From positions 1,122,483 to 1,186,482 of the forward strand of contig ML133427.1 in the NCBI GenBank assembly GCA_003864495.1: 64,000 bases of DNA, in the 5' to 3' direction. Of the stretch, positions 1 to 13,300 are shown one piece after another. The DNA is from Nemopilema nomurai. Taxonomy: Eukaryota > Cnidaria > Scyphozoa > Rhizostomeae > Rhizostomatidae. The translations under genes were made by a program, and so were the position numbers. Every line of letters begins with the position of its first letter. The stretch's first letter is position 1. Below the pieces are notes generated by a model. It ran no database searches, was not told the origin of the DNA, and saw only the letters and a list, made by a program, of their open reading frames with translations.

Positions 1-896
1 CAGGTACCTGGAGACTCTGTGAGACTAATGTGAGACTCTGAACAAGGATATTATACTATATGCTTTGCTGAGAATATTATACTGTTTTTACTGCCTAACA
101 CGAGAATATTATTCTAGGTTTCGAATTAACCTTCTTTAGCGGTGTATATGGAAATAGCGTTGGTGAGTACCTCGAATACGATTTTGAACAGGCTAATTTT
201 CAGCCTTAGAATTAGTTTTTTCAACAGAATCACAATTTTCTGATGCCAAAAATCGTTTTAATAGAATCTGTTTCAGAGCTTTTGCACCACTAAAATCTTT
301 TGCTTTGAAAAATTCGGTGCCAGTCAGGTGAAGTATAGAGAGAAATATGGGAAGGAGATGAATTTTATGACCAAAATCCCAAGTCCGATCTTTCATTTTG
401 AATCTGAGAGTTCAAGAAATAGGCTCGTTGCAACCCTTTCTTTTTGACAGAGTCTGTGCTTGCCTTAACTTGTTTTGATATAATTCAGGGCAATGCAATT
501 TGTTCAACTGCAAGTAATTGCCATTTGGCTATTATTAATATCAAAGTTCAATATTTGTAAGAAGTGCACGATGTGAGTTTTATGTAAGAAATATTTTGGT
601 TCATTTTAAGTACATAACAACCTAGTAATATAATTTTTTGATTATTCTAAAGTCATCTCTGAATCCCAATGCATAATCTATACATCAGCGCGAAAGTGAA
701 GATTCGTTATTTGAATTCTTTCTCTCAAGTGATTTGCATTGAGAACTGCAGTCCATTTGTTTTAGTTTTCAATTCAGTTGTGCCGTCTATTTTACAATAC
801 TATTTTACAATACTAAGTGGCAAATCTTCCTATTCAAGTACAATTTGGACGCAGAATGCCTAGAATTCTCTCTCCGTTTGTTTTTAGCAAACACAG

Positions 897-3800
897 GTTT
901 GTTGAAGAACAATAAGCAGCAGCTAGGACTGGTAGGAATGCTGATTGGAATCGGAGAGATCACTGGTATGGCTTCTGCCTGTCTTGTATCTCTCGTTTTC
1001 TCGACAAGTTTACCATTGATCTGATTTTAGCACCTCCATACTGATTATTATCTGACATTCATTTTCCGAAAAAGGATCAGAAGAATTCGATTTATTTACT
1101 GCGATTTTATTTTAAAACTTTCTTTGTAGGAAAAACCGTTAGTCGCGTGTCGTTTTTAATTTTCAAGCTTCACAAATCTTTTCATGTGTTATATTATGAT
1201 ACCAAAGCCTGTTTTACTATTTACTGTCATTTTATATTATGTTGCCAAGGCCTCTTTTGGATCAGTTTTGCTATATTTATGTTGCAATGAAACATTTAAC
1301 TAACTTTGAAGCTACATATTATTGGCTTGATTGCTTCCTTCTTTCTTGCAAATTAGTCAATATACTTTGCTGCCTGAAACATCTATCATATATGAAATAT
1401 CTAAAATATGTTTAATTGTTGTTTATAGCTGGTCATTTTTTATTCCAGATCATTGCCAACTCCTATTTAAGTTTGAGTGATTCAAACTTTAGCTATTAAT
1501 TTCATCTTTGTAATAGCGATTCAAAATGAAGCGAAACTGATCAATGCAAAATGCCTCTCTTCAAGGTGGCCTCATTTTCGGCATCTTTGGGAAGCGCACG
1601 AACAAGTATGGCCGCGACCCCATTGTCCTGTTCGGCTTCGTTGTTCATATGGTCACGTTTTTTCTCATTTACCTCAACATCCCAGACCATGCACCGATTG
1701 GCCTCACAATGAGCGATACAAGCCTACACAACAAGTATGTCACTCGCTGCACGATCTGCTTTGATGTTGAAGTTACTCTTTCTTTCGCTTCAAGAACCAG
1801 TTGACGTTGAAGTTACTATTTCATTGCTTCTAGTTCTCACTGGTTTGTACTGATAAATATCGTCAACAAGTAGCCTTTGTTTCCCCTTTTCAGCATACAC
1901 GTCATCTCCCTCTGCGCCTTCTTGCTTGGCTTTGGAGACAGCAGCTTCAACACTCAGGTATGGCCCACCTTGTTCGAACTTTACCGTCTCCTATTGACTG
2001 CCAAACTGCCCATTTGTCAAGTGATTACAGATCGCTAATTTAAATGACAAATTGCTAATTATTTGTGTATTTAAATGCATCTTTTGCTTTACAAGGAACA
2101 TTTACTGTTTGCTACCGTTCTGATTAAACATTACCCAGCTCTCCCTTCATAGCAAAGACTTTTTTCGAATGGCATATTCAAATTCATTTAGAAATTCAAG
2201 TTAGTTTTTTGAATGATGTTTTCAAAATATCTCCTTGCTCCAGCTTTTCTATTACTATAAATCATTTTTCCAGAGTCCAGAAAAGTTATAACCTTCCTCC
2301 GACTGCATATAATTCGAACATTCCTCATTACCACATCAAAAAACTATTTTTACAATCACTTTGATAATAAAAGCTACTAATAAACCTTCCTCAAATATGA
2401 CATTAATAGACAAAACCTTCCCCCGCTTCCCAGCATTGGAGCCATCAATTTTTCTGGACTCTGCATTTTGCAATAGTTTTTTGCTAGTAACATTGCAGTA
2501 ATTTCCAATGATGTTAGGGCCTATTGTACCCTGTTTTCGTTTCCCTTTTCTTGCAGATTTACTCAATACTCGGATCGATGTATTCGGAAGATAGTGCATC
2601 TGCCTTTGCATTGTTCAAGTTTGTACAGGTCAGCAAAAATATCAGTGTATAATAAAAGAAACATTAATAGTAGTGTATAATAAACGAAGAATTTGAAAAT
2701 AATAGAATTGAGAGCAATAACGTATACAATATTAATTTGTTGCTTTTACTATCCAAACTTTCTTATGTGTAAAGAGATTCTTGCAGGATTTCCTGGACTT
2801 CTTTCTATAGGCATTGCCCTCTTTGTGGTCGTTGAAATAATGTTAGAAGTCCTTTTTAACCATACCGTTAGCCATTACTAGAGCTTCAAACAAAGCAAAC
2901 TGGTAACTAACTTTGGTGTCACGTTAAGCGACATTTACCTCCATCCCTAGCCTGCTGATAAATTTATCCACTCAGTTGATCCTATCATCAATCCGTGCCA
3001 CACTAACCTCGAACTTTGACACCTCTCCCAATCTGCGTTACTTCGATTCTCTCCTTTTTCAATTGAAAGACTACTTGATCTCATCTTCCATTTTTTCTTG
3101 ACCCTATTATCTCCTTTCGTGTTATTGCAGTGCTCAAGGGATGATCGTTCCACAACACCTTCTAACAAAAGAACAATGAACTCAATCCTTCAAATATATA
3201 TACAAATTTTTCAGTGTAAAAGCATAGTTTTCGTCTTCCATTTTAGTCTGTGGCAGCAGCTATAGCCTTTGGGTATGCACTCGCTACGCCCCTCAAATGG
3301 CAACTTCTTATTCTAGTAAGTAACAAGAAAATCTTTCTGTAAAACTTTGATTTTTGGCCAATATCAATCTCTGTAAGACCATTTGAGCAGGTTGGGTGAA
3401 TTTTATATCTTTTCTGTATATTTTTTTCAAAACATACGAACACATAAAAGTTTATCCGCTTATTGTAGATCTCATTCTTTTTTATCTTATAATGTTGAGA
3501 TGATGTTTATAAACTTTTGCATAAAATGCCTTGTTTTGCGAGGCAAATATTAGCGCAGCATTGGATGCTCATTGGCTTGCAGTTTGATACAAGCCCGCCA
3601 GTAATACACTAAGCATTTGATTTTCGTACAAATACAATTGACTTTTTATGGTCCAACTATAAGTTAAAAATTACCTTGTCCTGTTTTACACCGTAGCACT
3701 TTGAATCAAATTTGTTCGAATTACTAATAGCTAGAAATAGTGGAAACAGTTTTCGCATACTTAAAGTACTTTCTTGTTCGACACTCCTCAGAGTATGCAA

Positions 3801-4152
3801 ACGTCGGAAAATGACCATAATCAAACTAAAAAAGGTTTTCCAACCGCAGCTGGCTATTTCTACCTATTGTAAAGTTTTGACCACAAATCAGTGAACAGCC
3901 ACATACGCGGGAGACGGCCACTTATCCATCACCTGTTGTTTTCAAATACCCTCCTTATGCGCCGTGACTATTTGACTGCCTGTTTGTTTGGCATGCCCTC
4001 GTTTTGAGCTGCACTGTTGGCACCAGAGAGAGTCTCGGCAATTGACAAGCCTCGTTTTGTTGCAGGTTATCACAGGTGTGTTTGGTACCATCTCATTTTT
4101 CATGGTTGAAAGAAATTACAGGCGAATGCGGCAAGAGCACGCGGCTTCCTGA
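897..4152 (+). CDS. MFSD11: MFSD11/UNC93-like major facilitator protein, 3' part (six exons)
   Basis: This is a multi-pass membrane protein of the UNC93-like branch of the major facilitator superfamily; the substrate is not established. Coding exons read 897-965, 1566-1734, 1894-1957, 2557-2628, 3247-3315 and 4066-4152, each bounded by AG and GT with phases that join without a stop. Visible segments include GLVGMLIGIGEITGG, the loop FGKRTNKYGRDP, the helix IVLFGFVVHMVTFFLIYL, LGFGDSSFNTQ (the family's conserved D-S/C-x-N-TQ motif), YSILGSMYSEDSASAFALFK, and a last helix before ERNYRRMRQEHAAS and the TGA at 4150-4152. Order and spacing match the C-terminal half of animal MFSD11. The start and N-terminal helices lie left of the window. 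Intron 3 carries a small hAT-type element (2271-2463). The UNC93-like assignment is firm; MFSD11 rather than UNC93A rests on the C-terminal pattern from memory. Confidence 0.88.
2271..2463. mobile_element. Short non-autonomous hAT-like element (MITE) with 14-bp TIRs
   Basis: The ends are perfect 14-bp inverted repeats (CAGAGTCCAGAAAA and its complement). The flanks are 8-bp near-identical duplications (CATTTTTC at 2263-2270, CATTTTGC at 2464-2471; 7 of 8 match). Length is 193 bp with no coding capacity. An 8-bp target-site duplication is typical of hAT. The interior with the repeated 'ACCTTCCTC' motif recurs, diverged, at about 57712-57895 in an intron of IRE1. Confidence 0.75.
3712..3840. 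repeat. Dispersed repeat with internal hairpin, copy 1
   Basis: The stretch TTTTCGCATACTTAAAGTAC, followed by CACTCCTCAGAGTATGCAAA, recurs with a few changes at about 52165-52290. It contains the inverted pair GCATAC/GTATGC. The companion segment 'CTGACCRAATAAATAGCCAG' next to the 52 kb copy also occurs near 42035. The class is unknown. Confidence 0.6.
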
Positions 4153-7100
4153 GTCAAGGATGTAGTCATGCTGCGTTTTCTAAACTGTATCTATGAGATA
4201 TAAAACATGATTGGTTCTAATCTTGTTGGGTTATGTTTCGGGGCTCTTTGATGGCAAACATTGAATTTGTTCAAACAGACTCGTTACGTCATTGATTACG
4301 TAATTTTTTACACTAACACAAAGAAATATTAAGGTGATAATGTCATGAGAATCTATTAGAGTTTTAGTTGTGATAATTGAATCAGAAAATGCACCACCGA
4401 CTGTAGCCAATTGTTGAATTTCCCATTAAATGTTACTAAGCACATGACGTCACTGTGATTGGGCCTCGGTTTCAAAACTTAAATAAGACAACGGCAGGTC
4501 ACAAGTGAGGCTCTTTTATTTTATTGTCCGTACGTTGACCAATCTGACTTTTATGCTTCTAATGCACGGCAATCTAATGGTGAGTGGTTGTCCCGTTGGG
4601 ATGGCAATTACCTTTAGTTTTCTAGGGAATTATTGGGTAACACGCTGAGCAATAATCTGTATTAGTCAGATTTTTCAACTGGTACAAGCGCTATTATTGG
4701 TGTAGGATAACCCTTGTTATGAAACCGAGGCCATATCACGATATAGAGGCTCAGTGGCACAACGTGCATGTGGCTAGATTCTTGGTAACAAGCAGGAAAC
4801 ACGTCTGAAAATTTAATGGGGGGGTAGCATGAATTTGTGGTTTATAGCTTATTCATTTCAGGAAAATGAAAGTGATTCGCACCGGCTTATGTATTGAAAT
4901 TTTAAAATTGCATATTTTGGTTTAAATTGATTTCTGTCTCTTTTTCGGCTTTGTTGTTTTTTGTGTTTTTTAACAGAATTTTTCGCTGAATGTAGGCATA
5001 ATTGTGGACCCTCTATGATTTCGTTAATGTGCTACAGAAGTGAAACACGTATTTGCCCAAAACAACCAGGCATTTGCGGGTAACATTTTTGTCTTAAATC
5101 CCATTTAATTAGGCCAATGTGTTCCTCTGGTTCAACCCACATTGTGTTCACTACTATAGTATTAGGTCAATTCGTTGATTTCTCTATGTTTGTATCATTG
5201 TGGAAACAGTAGGATAGTTTGAATTTTCATAGTTCTTTCGAGCATGATGAGTAATTTTCATTTCAAGGCTAGAAAAATACCGCTATTTTCCAGATTGTTT
5301 GTTTAATTTTTTTTTATTTTGTATAATCAAGGATTGAAAATTCATAATCGTGATTTTTGTATTATGCTTAAAATGATGTAAACATAAATGACCGTACAGA
5401 AGGCTGTGTTATTGAAACCAACCTTTCGCTAATAATTGTTGACGAATTGTTAAATCATTGGCAACTCAACGAAATCTATTGCCTTAAAATGATATATTGA
5501 ATACGGGTATGATAAAAGTTTTAGTTTTGACGTTCTTATGTGCAATAGTGATTAGTAAAAGTGCGTTTCTTGACAGTTTGATTTGAAAATGAAGTCATTA
5601 TATGACGCTTCTGGCCTAGATCTGTGAAATAGCGAGTACATTTTTCCCCTACAACAGACCGTTTATAAATATGATTTCTACAAAATTTGTGCTGTTTGTC
5701 CTTTGAGCTTTGACCTTTATTTTGGCCCACTTTTTCGCTGACCTTGCAACCTAAATGATCCTCCAAAAACCAAACAAATTGTCAATGCTACTTGCAGATT
5801 CAAATCTTTGGAAGATAATTCTATATTTTCTACTCATCTTAATGTGATTACATCGGGTAATTTCAGTGGATTTTACTGTTGCTTCGTTCCCATTTGAGGG
5901 CACGAACAAGGTGAAACCACGTGACAAAGCTGGAACGAGGCTTGGCGGGAACAGTTCTCGTCACGCAATCACAACAAGGTGCGGGCGGGCCTTTGAATGC
6001 AAGAACGCTGCAAAACTGAAGCAGATCCCAAAGGCGTGCCTTGTGCCGTTATCCACGCTCATGTTTATTCAAATTGCGAAATGATTTCCCTCTGTCAAGC
6101 AACAAACCACTCTGGCTCCAGTTCAGGTTCAATCGCTCAGTTTTGTTATCAGTATTGGACCCATTCGCACACTCATTAGCAGGGAGAATTGAGAAAGATG
6201 CAACGGTAAGATGAAATTTTCTTTACCTAATGGTGAGGAACTTGTACAAACAGTGCGAATATGAGAGAAAACGAGTGCCTTAATCTGGTCGTTTTTTATG
6301 CAATTAAAGCTTAGCAATTAAAAGACAACTAACACGTTCTACATCTTCATCGATAGCAAAGCTAGAAATATAGACATCCTAGAACAGCACTGAGTTTAGT
6401 TAAACGGCGAGAAGGCTACGTAGTAATATGGCACTTGATGAAGAGATGTTGGGTCGAGGTTCGATTACTGTACAAAGGCTCACACCCGAATGCCGCCATT
6501 ATGAAATCGCCTCTTTTCAAATGGGACAACAAATCAAGATGATGTTTATTAATAAACTTATCACGCTGCAATGTTTATGCTAGATAAAGCACCAGCAAAC
6601 AACCTTTACAACTACAACAACTAATAATGCTTTCAACCAAGTTGATGTTACTTCACGACCAAAAACACAACGAAGTACTTAGAGAAGACAATTCCTTGTC
6701 AATGTCTTCATGTCATCCACCTACAGGCGAAAAGATAATTTGAAAAGTTAAAGGTAGATCTTTGCCAATTGTGCAGGTTCAGAAGCATAAAAAATATTGA
6801 GTTAGTAACAAGAAGAGAACAAGTTGAAGCTAAGCATCGTATTTATCAATTCTGGAAAGGATTTGCTTAAGGCATCTTGGGGAATACGTGTAAATGAAAT
6901 GCAGTTCTTACATGAAATGAAAGATGCCTACGTCAGAAATATTTTGAAACTTCTTAAGATTTTCACATTTGCTTCAAAATTTGCTATCAACAGCCTCCTT
7001 AAATTTTTCAACAATTATAAAACCTGTCAGATACTAAGTAAACAAAAATATAAGGAGTTTGAGATCCCAAGTTCTCTTCTTAAGTCTCTAATCCAAAGGT

Positions 7101-7317
7101 GGCATCATTCGCTCATTTTCTAGAGTTTACGATGCCAATTAGAAGACAGGAATTGTTTTATCTTTGTGCTGTGGTGAATACAGCAAGACAGAAGAAATTT
7201 GAAAACCGAAAAAGGCCATTTGCGGAAGCTATGATGCGATGATCAAGGTAGGTGGAGAGCTACAATATCGCCTAATTATCACAGTTCACTTGCGCATCTA
7301 TCATAAGGTATACAGTC
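4153..7317. other. Intergenic stretch between MFSD11-like and the micro-exon gene (convergent 3' ends)
   Basis: I see no recognisable gene here. Open frames (for example 5866-6084 and 6824-7123 on +) have no familiar motif and no convincing splice context. The stretch contains the inverted-repeat element at 4462-4732 and must hold the 3' UTRs of both convergent genes. On the - strand an AATAAA lies near 6547-6552, a possible but distant poly(A) signal for the micro-exon gene. Confidence 0.5.
4462..4732. mobile_element. Inverted-repeat element (MITE-like), about 271 bp
   Basis: The terminal inverted repeat GGCCTCGGTTTCA is exact at both ends (4462-4474 and complement 4720-4732). The interior is non-coding and AT-rich. 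No clear target-site duplication is visible, so the superfamily is unassigned. Confidence 0.6.
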
Positions 7318-10300
7318 TTACCAGTAGGCAATGGCTGCCAAGGTGAGGGCAGTGAGAGAGATCCCCTGTCTAGAGCATCCACCTAAAATCACAGAGGCCT
7401 TGTCAATCGAACATAGTATCTACAAATCTACATTCGAGGGTTTTGTGTAAAACAGAAGACAGCATTTCATCACGTTTAAGGTAAATTCTATCATCTTCAG
7501 TTCCATCACAATTGTCTACCTGTGATTCCTGATTCGCGTTAGTATACACAATGGCTGTACGTTCTCGATAGCAAGCAAGGAAGGTTCGCGATTGCTCTCC
7601 TCATGCCTATTATCGTTGTGAAAGTCAAAGTCACGCCACAACAAGGCATTCATCTACTGTTTTGACTGGGAAGTCTTGAATGATCAATAAATAAAAATAG
7701 AGCAAGAGTAAAATCAAGAAAGGAGCGTTAAAAGTCTTCAAAGCATATCCAGTTCATTTTAAGATTTTGTGTTTACCCAAATCTATTTTCCAGATCTGTC
7801 ACAAAATTTCAATGATTACAAAACGTCTTAAATTAAAGTGGCATTTTTTTAATTATGGTGGCTTTCGATCCTTCTTGAGAAAGCATACTCACTGCACTCT
7901 TTGTCATTGCACACCTTACTGCACAGATATGTACGAGTTTGGTTTCTGCAATCTTGCATTGTCAGGTTTCCAGACAATTTCACTCCTGACCACGCCCCGC
8001 TTCCTCCGAGGCAACAATTTCCTTTGTCACATGAGGGCACTGGGCAAGCTGAAAGTACGACAAGGAATTATATGTCATTTAACGACATATCAAAACGATG
8101 TTAAAAGCTTGCTGACAAAATCCTAAGAATCAGAAAAGCCATGGCTGTGTCTACCAAAGTCTCTTCCAAGCTGGAACTGATTCTGAATATCAAAGCTCTG
8201 GAAGCATTTGACAACGAACTTTCCCCCAAAAAATAATATTATATAGTAAAAAAAATAATATTAAATAAAAAAAAAAAATTCAGCTATCAGCAACCCTTTA
8301 TTCCTTGAAGTTCTTATAATTATATAATTAGCTAACTTATAATTATATAATTAGCTAACTTATAATTATATCTAGTAGTCAATAAAGTGGCATATGAAGT
8401 TGCAATTGAAATTGATTCAGATTTCTAAAAACCACAACTGGAGATCAATTTTCACATCAATTAGACTGCTAAAAAATAATGAAATTACATAAAACTTTCA
8501 GCATGTATTATTCCCAGAAGCTCTCTAGTTTATTTGAATAGTGTTGTGGTATAACATTTCTTGAATGCATCATTCTATTTACCATAAAAATAACGTACTG
8601 GAACGATGTCCGTGTCAATGATTCGGATTCGATATTAAAAATGCACTTACTGGTGGCAGTGGGTGTTGCAGTTGGAGCTGTTGGTGAAAATAGATTGAAA
8701 AGTCAGCTATCAAGCATGCACCATTCACAAAAATTAACTCCAAACCAGCCTAAAATAATTCTCCGCTTCCATTGTTTTTAATCATTTTGATTGATTCCTT
8801 GAAATTTCTTGAATTTCAAGCCACATTCGATAAGACGGGAAGTTATTGTTAGAGTTGACCATTGTATACCCTGTTAGAGTTGATCATTGTATACATAGTA
8901 CTTTCCACCCCACTATCAACTACACACACAAAAACTGCAAATTATAAAATATAGATATCTCGAGTATAAATAGCTTGCCCAACACTACCTTCGTGCTTCT
9001 GATCTTATGATTAAACTCTCTTGGTTGGCATGTTTTTAAAACAACAGAAATATCTTATGATTACTTAATATAACCTATGTTTTTTATCAGAACTTCCCAA
9101 GACTGCTAAATGTTGATTAAGCTTTAATTTTCCTAAAAGAAATTGGGAATCACAATATATGGTAAATGACAATTGGTGAGAATCGGCAATAATGGTTAGT
9201 AAGAGTAAAGAAGCCATGATAAATTCAGTTTCAGGTATCACAATATTACTGTATGCCTTTTAAAAGCCTTCTAGATCAAATTTAATTCTCACAATTCTGG
9301 TTTCTCTTACAACGGACAATTTTTATTAGTAATCCTGTTCCCCCGGCATTAATCATTCAACTAAATGAAGAGTTCCTCTGTCTGAATGTAATGCCAAATA
9401 TTCGATTCGCATAGCAAGTTGCTCGGCTATCGATGTTGTTCGTATGATTTCCATTTAACATTGACTGTAACTAGAAATGTGAAGCTACGTTGTATCAACT
9501 TCACGTGATTGCGTAAAATTAATCGTATTTCAAGTCAACTACTGTTAGACGGAATATTTTCGCTCAACTTGGCCCAGGTATACCTTGCGCAGACGATTGG
9601 GATTTTAACGAATTGTAGTACTTTCCTTCATAATACCAAATCTATCCAGGTCATTACTGATGTTTTGAGAATACATCTATCTCTTTATACGGTTGAGCAT
9701 TACAGTTTTACACTTTCATTCTCCAATTGATCTTATGACAACACTCTTCTGGTATAATCTTCAGGATAGACAACTGGGCAAAACTCCTTGTGATTTTGAC
9801 TTATTGCATTTCATAGTTGGTCATTACTTTGGTTGGTTAACTTCTATGAAGCTACCAAATAATAAATTGCCAAGAGCTACAAAACAAAGCCAAAAGTTAT
9901 TCCTAGGGTTAACCTAAAAATATGCCCCGTGTTGACGATCTTGATTCCATGTTTTCTTTATGTTTCCTTTATTTTTTCAGACCAAGTTATCAAGCTCATT
10001 CGTTTGGTGTCCAATCTTTAAAATACAATAAATCAACTTGTCCTAGAAAAATGATTACGCACAGTAGATGCTGCCTAACTTGGGTGGCATTTTTATAGTG
10101 AAATTTAAAATCAAACTGTAATATCCTCCATATGTGCGACATTTTACGGACAATTTTTTGATACTAATATATTTTTCTGATTTCATGTATTTCAATGAAT
10201 TGGCAACTTTTCACAATCATTTGAATACTCGATTAGAATAAACGGATAAAGACCGTTAGACAACCATCTGTTAGTTATAATTAAGAAAGGAACAAGAAAC

Positions 10301-13300
10301 CATTTTCAAGAAGGAGCTAGCTTCGTATTTGGCTTTCCCCAGAAAACGCCAAATTCCAAGAAAAGAATTGTCAACGGTCATCATAGAAAGAAAACTTGCA
10401 GGAATAGCCTATGCATTCGTGAAATTTCTAAAGGAATCTCAACAAATTTTGGTAAAGATGTAAAGATAGAATCCAAGGGATAGAATCCAATACTTTACTT
10501 ACTGTAGAACGATGTAGTCGCGGCAATTATAAACAAATATAATAAGTTATGGTCATCTTTAGATAGATAGAATTTGTAAAACGCAAGGGTAAACCAAGAG
10601 CTGAATGAAACTGCTTTCAAAACTGGCTTCTTTAAATGGCTACAATTTGACATGAGATGTGTTAGCTTTGATTTACGCATATTTAAGAAACCTTTCAATG
10701 CACCAAATGTGTCACGCCCAATAGAGATATCTCTAACTTATATTGTGTCTCAATAAAACTTCACTTTGATGATGAAATATTTGGCGTTGAAGCAAAAGTT
10801 GCAGTCCCACAAGATGTTCAACAAAATCAGTCCCAAATTTAAAATTTTTTCTCTAAAATGTAGGCTCTATTCGGTTGCGAGACGTTAAAGTAAAAATAGC
10901 GTGGCTCAGTAACCTTTCCAGTTAAGGTTTAGTAAATTATTCACCATGTATAGACTGAGGTTAAAATGGCAATTCTTCAATGCTTCGTCATTAAAATAGC
11001 CTAAAAACTACTTTGCTAGAACAACAATCGTGTTAAAGGTTATTATTAAAGATGAAAAAGTACTTACTGGTGTTCGTGCCACTTGGAGCTGAAGTTGCTG
11101 CAGTAAATTAATAAACTATATCAGTTTTCAAGGTATCTACCATTTGACAGAAGTAGCACAAAACCTGTGTTAAAGAGGAATTGAAACCAATTTTTTTTAT
11201 TTTAAATTCAGCAGCCCCGTAATAACTTACCTTATAACCCAGAATTTCAATGTGTTTAGAGAAATTTTGGCTATACTACGAGGGCAATACTGACTTCAGT
11301 TTTTCAACCAAAAAGTGGCACCGACCGCTCGTTGTTTAACTAGTCTCGTTTGAATGTTGTGACGTAAAGTTATGGACACGCGCGGCGTTTCGTAACATTT
11401 ACATCCCGTTTCTACGTACTGAAACTTTAGATTAGCTATGGAGTCAGGGAACAAAACCAAGGTTTGTGGTGGTCTACGATGTGTTGTACGCACTCTAGAC
11501 AATAAAAGCTGTTGAAATTGATTCAGATTTCTAAAAACCACAACTGGAGATCAATTTTCACATCAATGAGACTGCTAAAAAATAATGAAATTACATAAAA
11601 CTTTCAGCATGTATTATTCCCAGAAGCTCTCTAGTTTATTTGAATAGTGATGTGGTATAACATTTCTTGAATGCATCATTCTATTTACCATAAAAATAAC
11701 GTACTGGAACGATGTCCGTGTCAATGATTCGGATTCGATATTAAAAATGCACTTACTGGTGGCAGTGGGTGTTGCAGTTGAAGCTGTTGGTGAAAATAGA
11801 TTGAAAAGTCAGCTATCAAGCATGCACCATTCACAAAAATTAGCTCCAAACCAGCCTAAAATAATTCTCCACTTCCATTGTTTTTAATCATTTTGATTGA
11901 TTCCTTGAAATTTCTTGAATTTCAAGCCACATTCGATAAGACGGGAAGTTAATGTTAGAGTTGACCATTGTATACCCTGTTAGAGTTGATGATTGTATAC
12001 ATGGTACTTTCCACCCCACTATCAACTACACACACAAAAACTGCAAATTATAAAATATAGATATCTCGAGTATAAATAGCTTGCCCAACACTACCTTCGT
12101 GCTTCTGATCTTATGATTAAACTCTCTTGGTTGGCATGTTTTTAAAACAACAGAAATATCTTATGATTACTTAATATAACCTATGTTTTTTATCAGAACT
12201 TCCCAAGACTGCTAAATGTTGATTAAGCTTTAATTTTCCTAAACGAAATTGTGAATCACAATATATGGTAAATGACAATTGGTGAGAATTGGCAATAATG
12301 GTTAGAAGAAGTAAAGAAGCCATGATAAATTCAGTTTCAGGTATCACAATATTACTGTATGCCTTTCAAAAGCCTTTTAGATCAATTTTCATTCTCACAA
12401 TTCTGGTTTCTCTTACAACGGACAGTTTTTATTAGTAATCCTGTTCCCCCGGCATTAATCATTCAACTAAATGAAGAGTTCCTCTGTCTGAATGTAATGC
12501 CAAATATTCGATTCGCATAGCAAGTTGCTCGGCTATCGATGTTGTTCGTATGATTTCCATTTAACATTGACTGTAATTAGAAATGTGAAGCTACGTTGTA
12601 TCAACTTCACGTGATTGCGTAAAATTAATCGTATTTCAAGTCAACTACTGTTTGACGGATTATTTTCGCTCAACTTGGCCTAGGTATACCTTGCGCAGAC
12701 GATTGGGATTTTAACGAATTGTAGTACTTTCCTTCATAATACCAAATCTATCCAGGTCATTGCTGATGTTTTGAGAATATATCCATCTCTTTATACGATT
12801 GAGTATTACAGTTTTACACTTTCATTCTCCAACTGATCTTCAGACAACACTCTATTGGTATAATCTTCAGGATAGACAACTGGGCAAAACTCCTTGTGAT
12901 TTTGACTTATTGCATTTCATAGTTGGTCATTACTTTGGTTGGTTAACTTCTATGAAGCTACCAAATGTATTGCAATGTGCTACAAAACAAAGCCAAAATT
13001 ATTCCTTGGGTTAACCTAGAAATATGCCCCGTGTTGATGATCTTGTTTCCATGTTTTCTTTATGTTGCCTTTATTTTTCTGACCAAGTTATCAAGCTCAT
13101 TCGTTTGGGGTCCAATCTTTAAAATACAATAAATCAACTTGTCCTAGAAAAATGATTACGCACAGTAGATGCTGCCTAACTTGGGTGGCATTTTTATAGT
13201 GAAATTTAAAATCAAACTGTAATATCCTCCATTTGTGCGACATTTTACGAACACTTTTTTGATATTAATATATTTTTCTGATTTCATGTATTTCAATGAA

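Noticed and set aside
6824..7123. 99-codon plus-strand ORF beginning MKLSIVFINSGKD
   Set aside because: Composition is Lys/Leu/Phe-rich as expected for AT-rich non-coding DNA. It has no recognised motif, homology or splice context.
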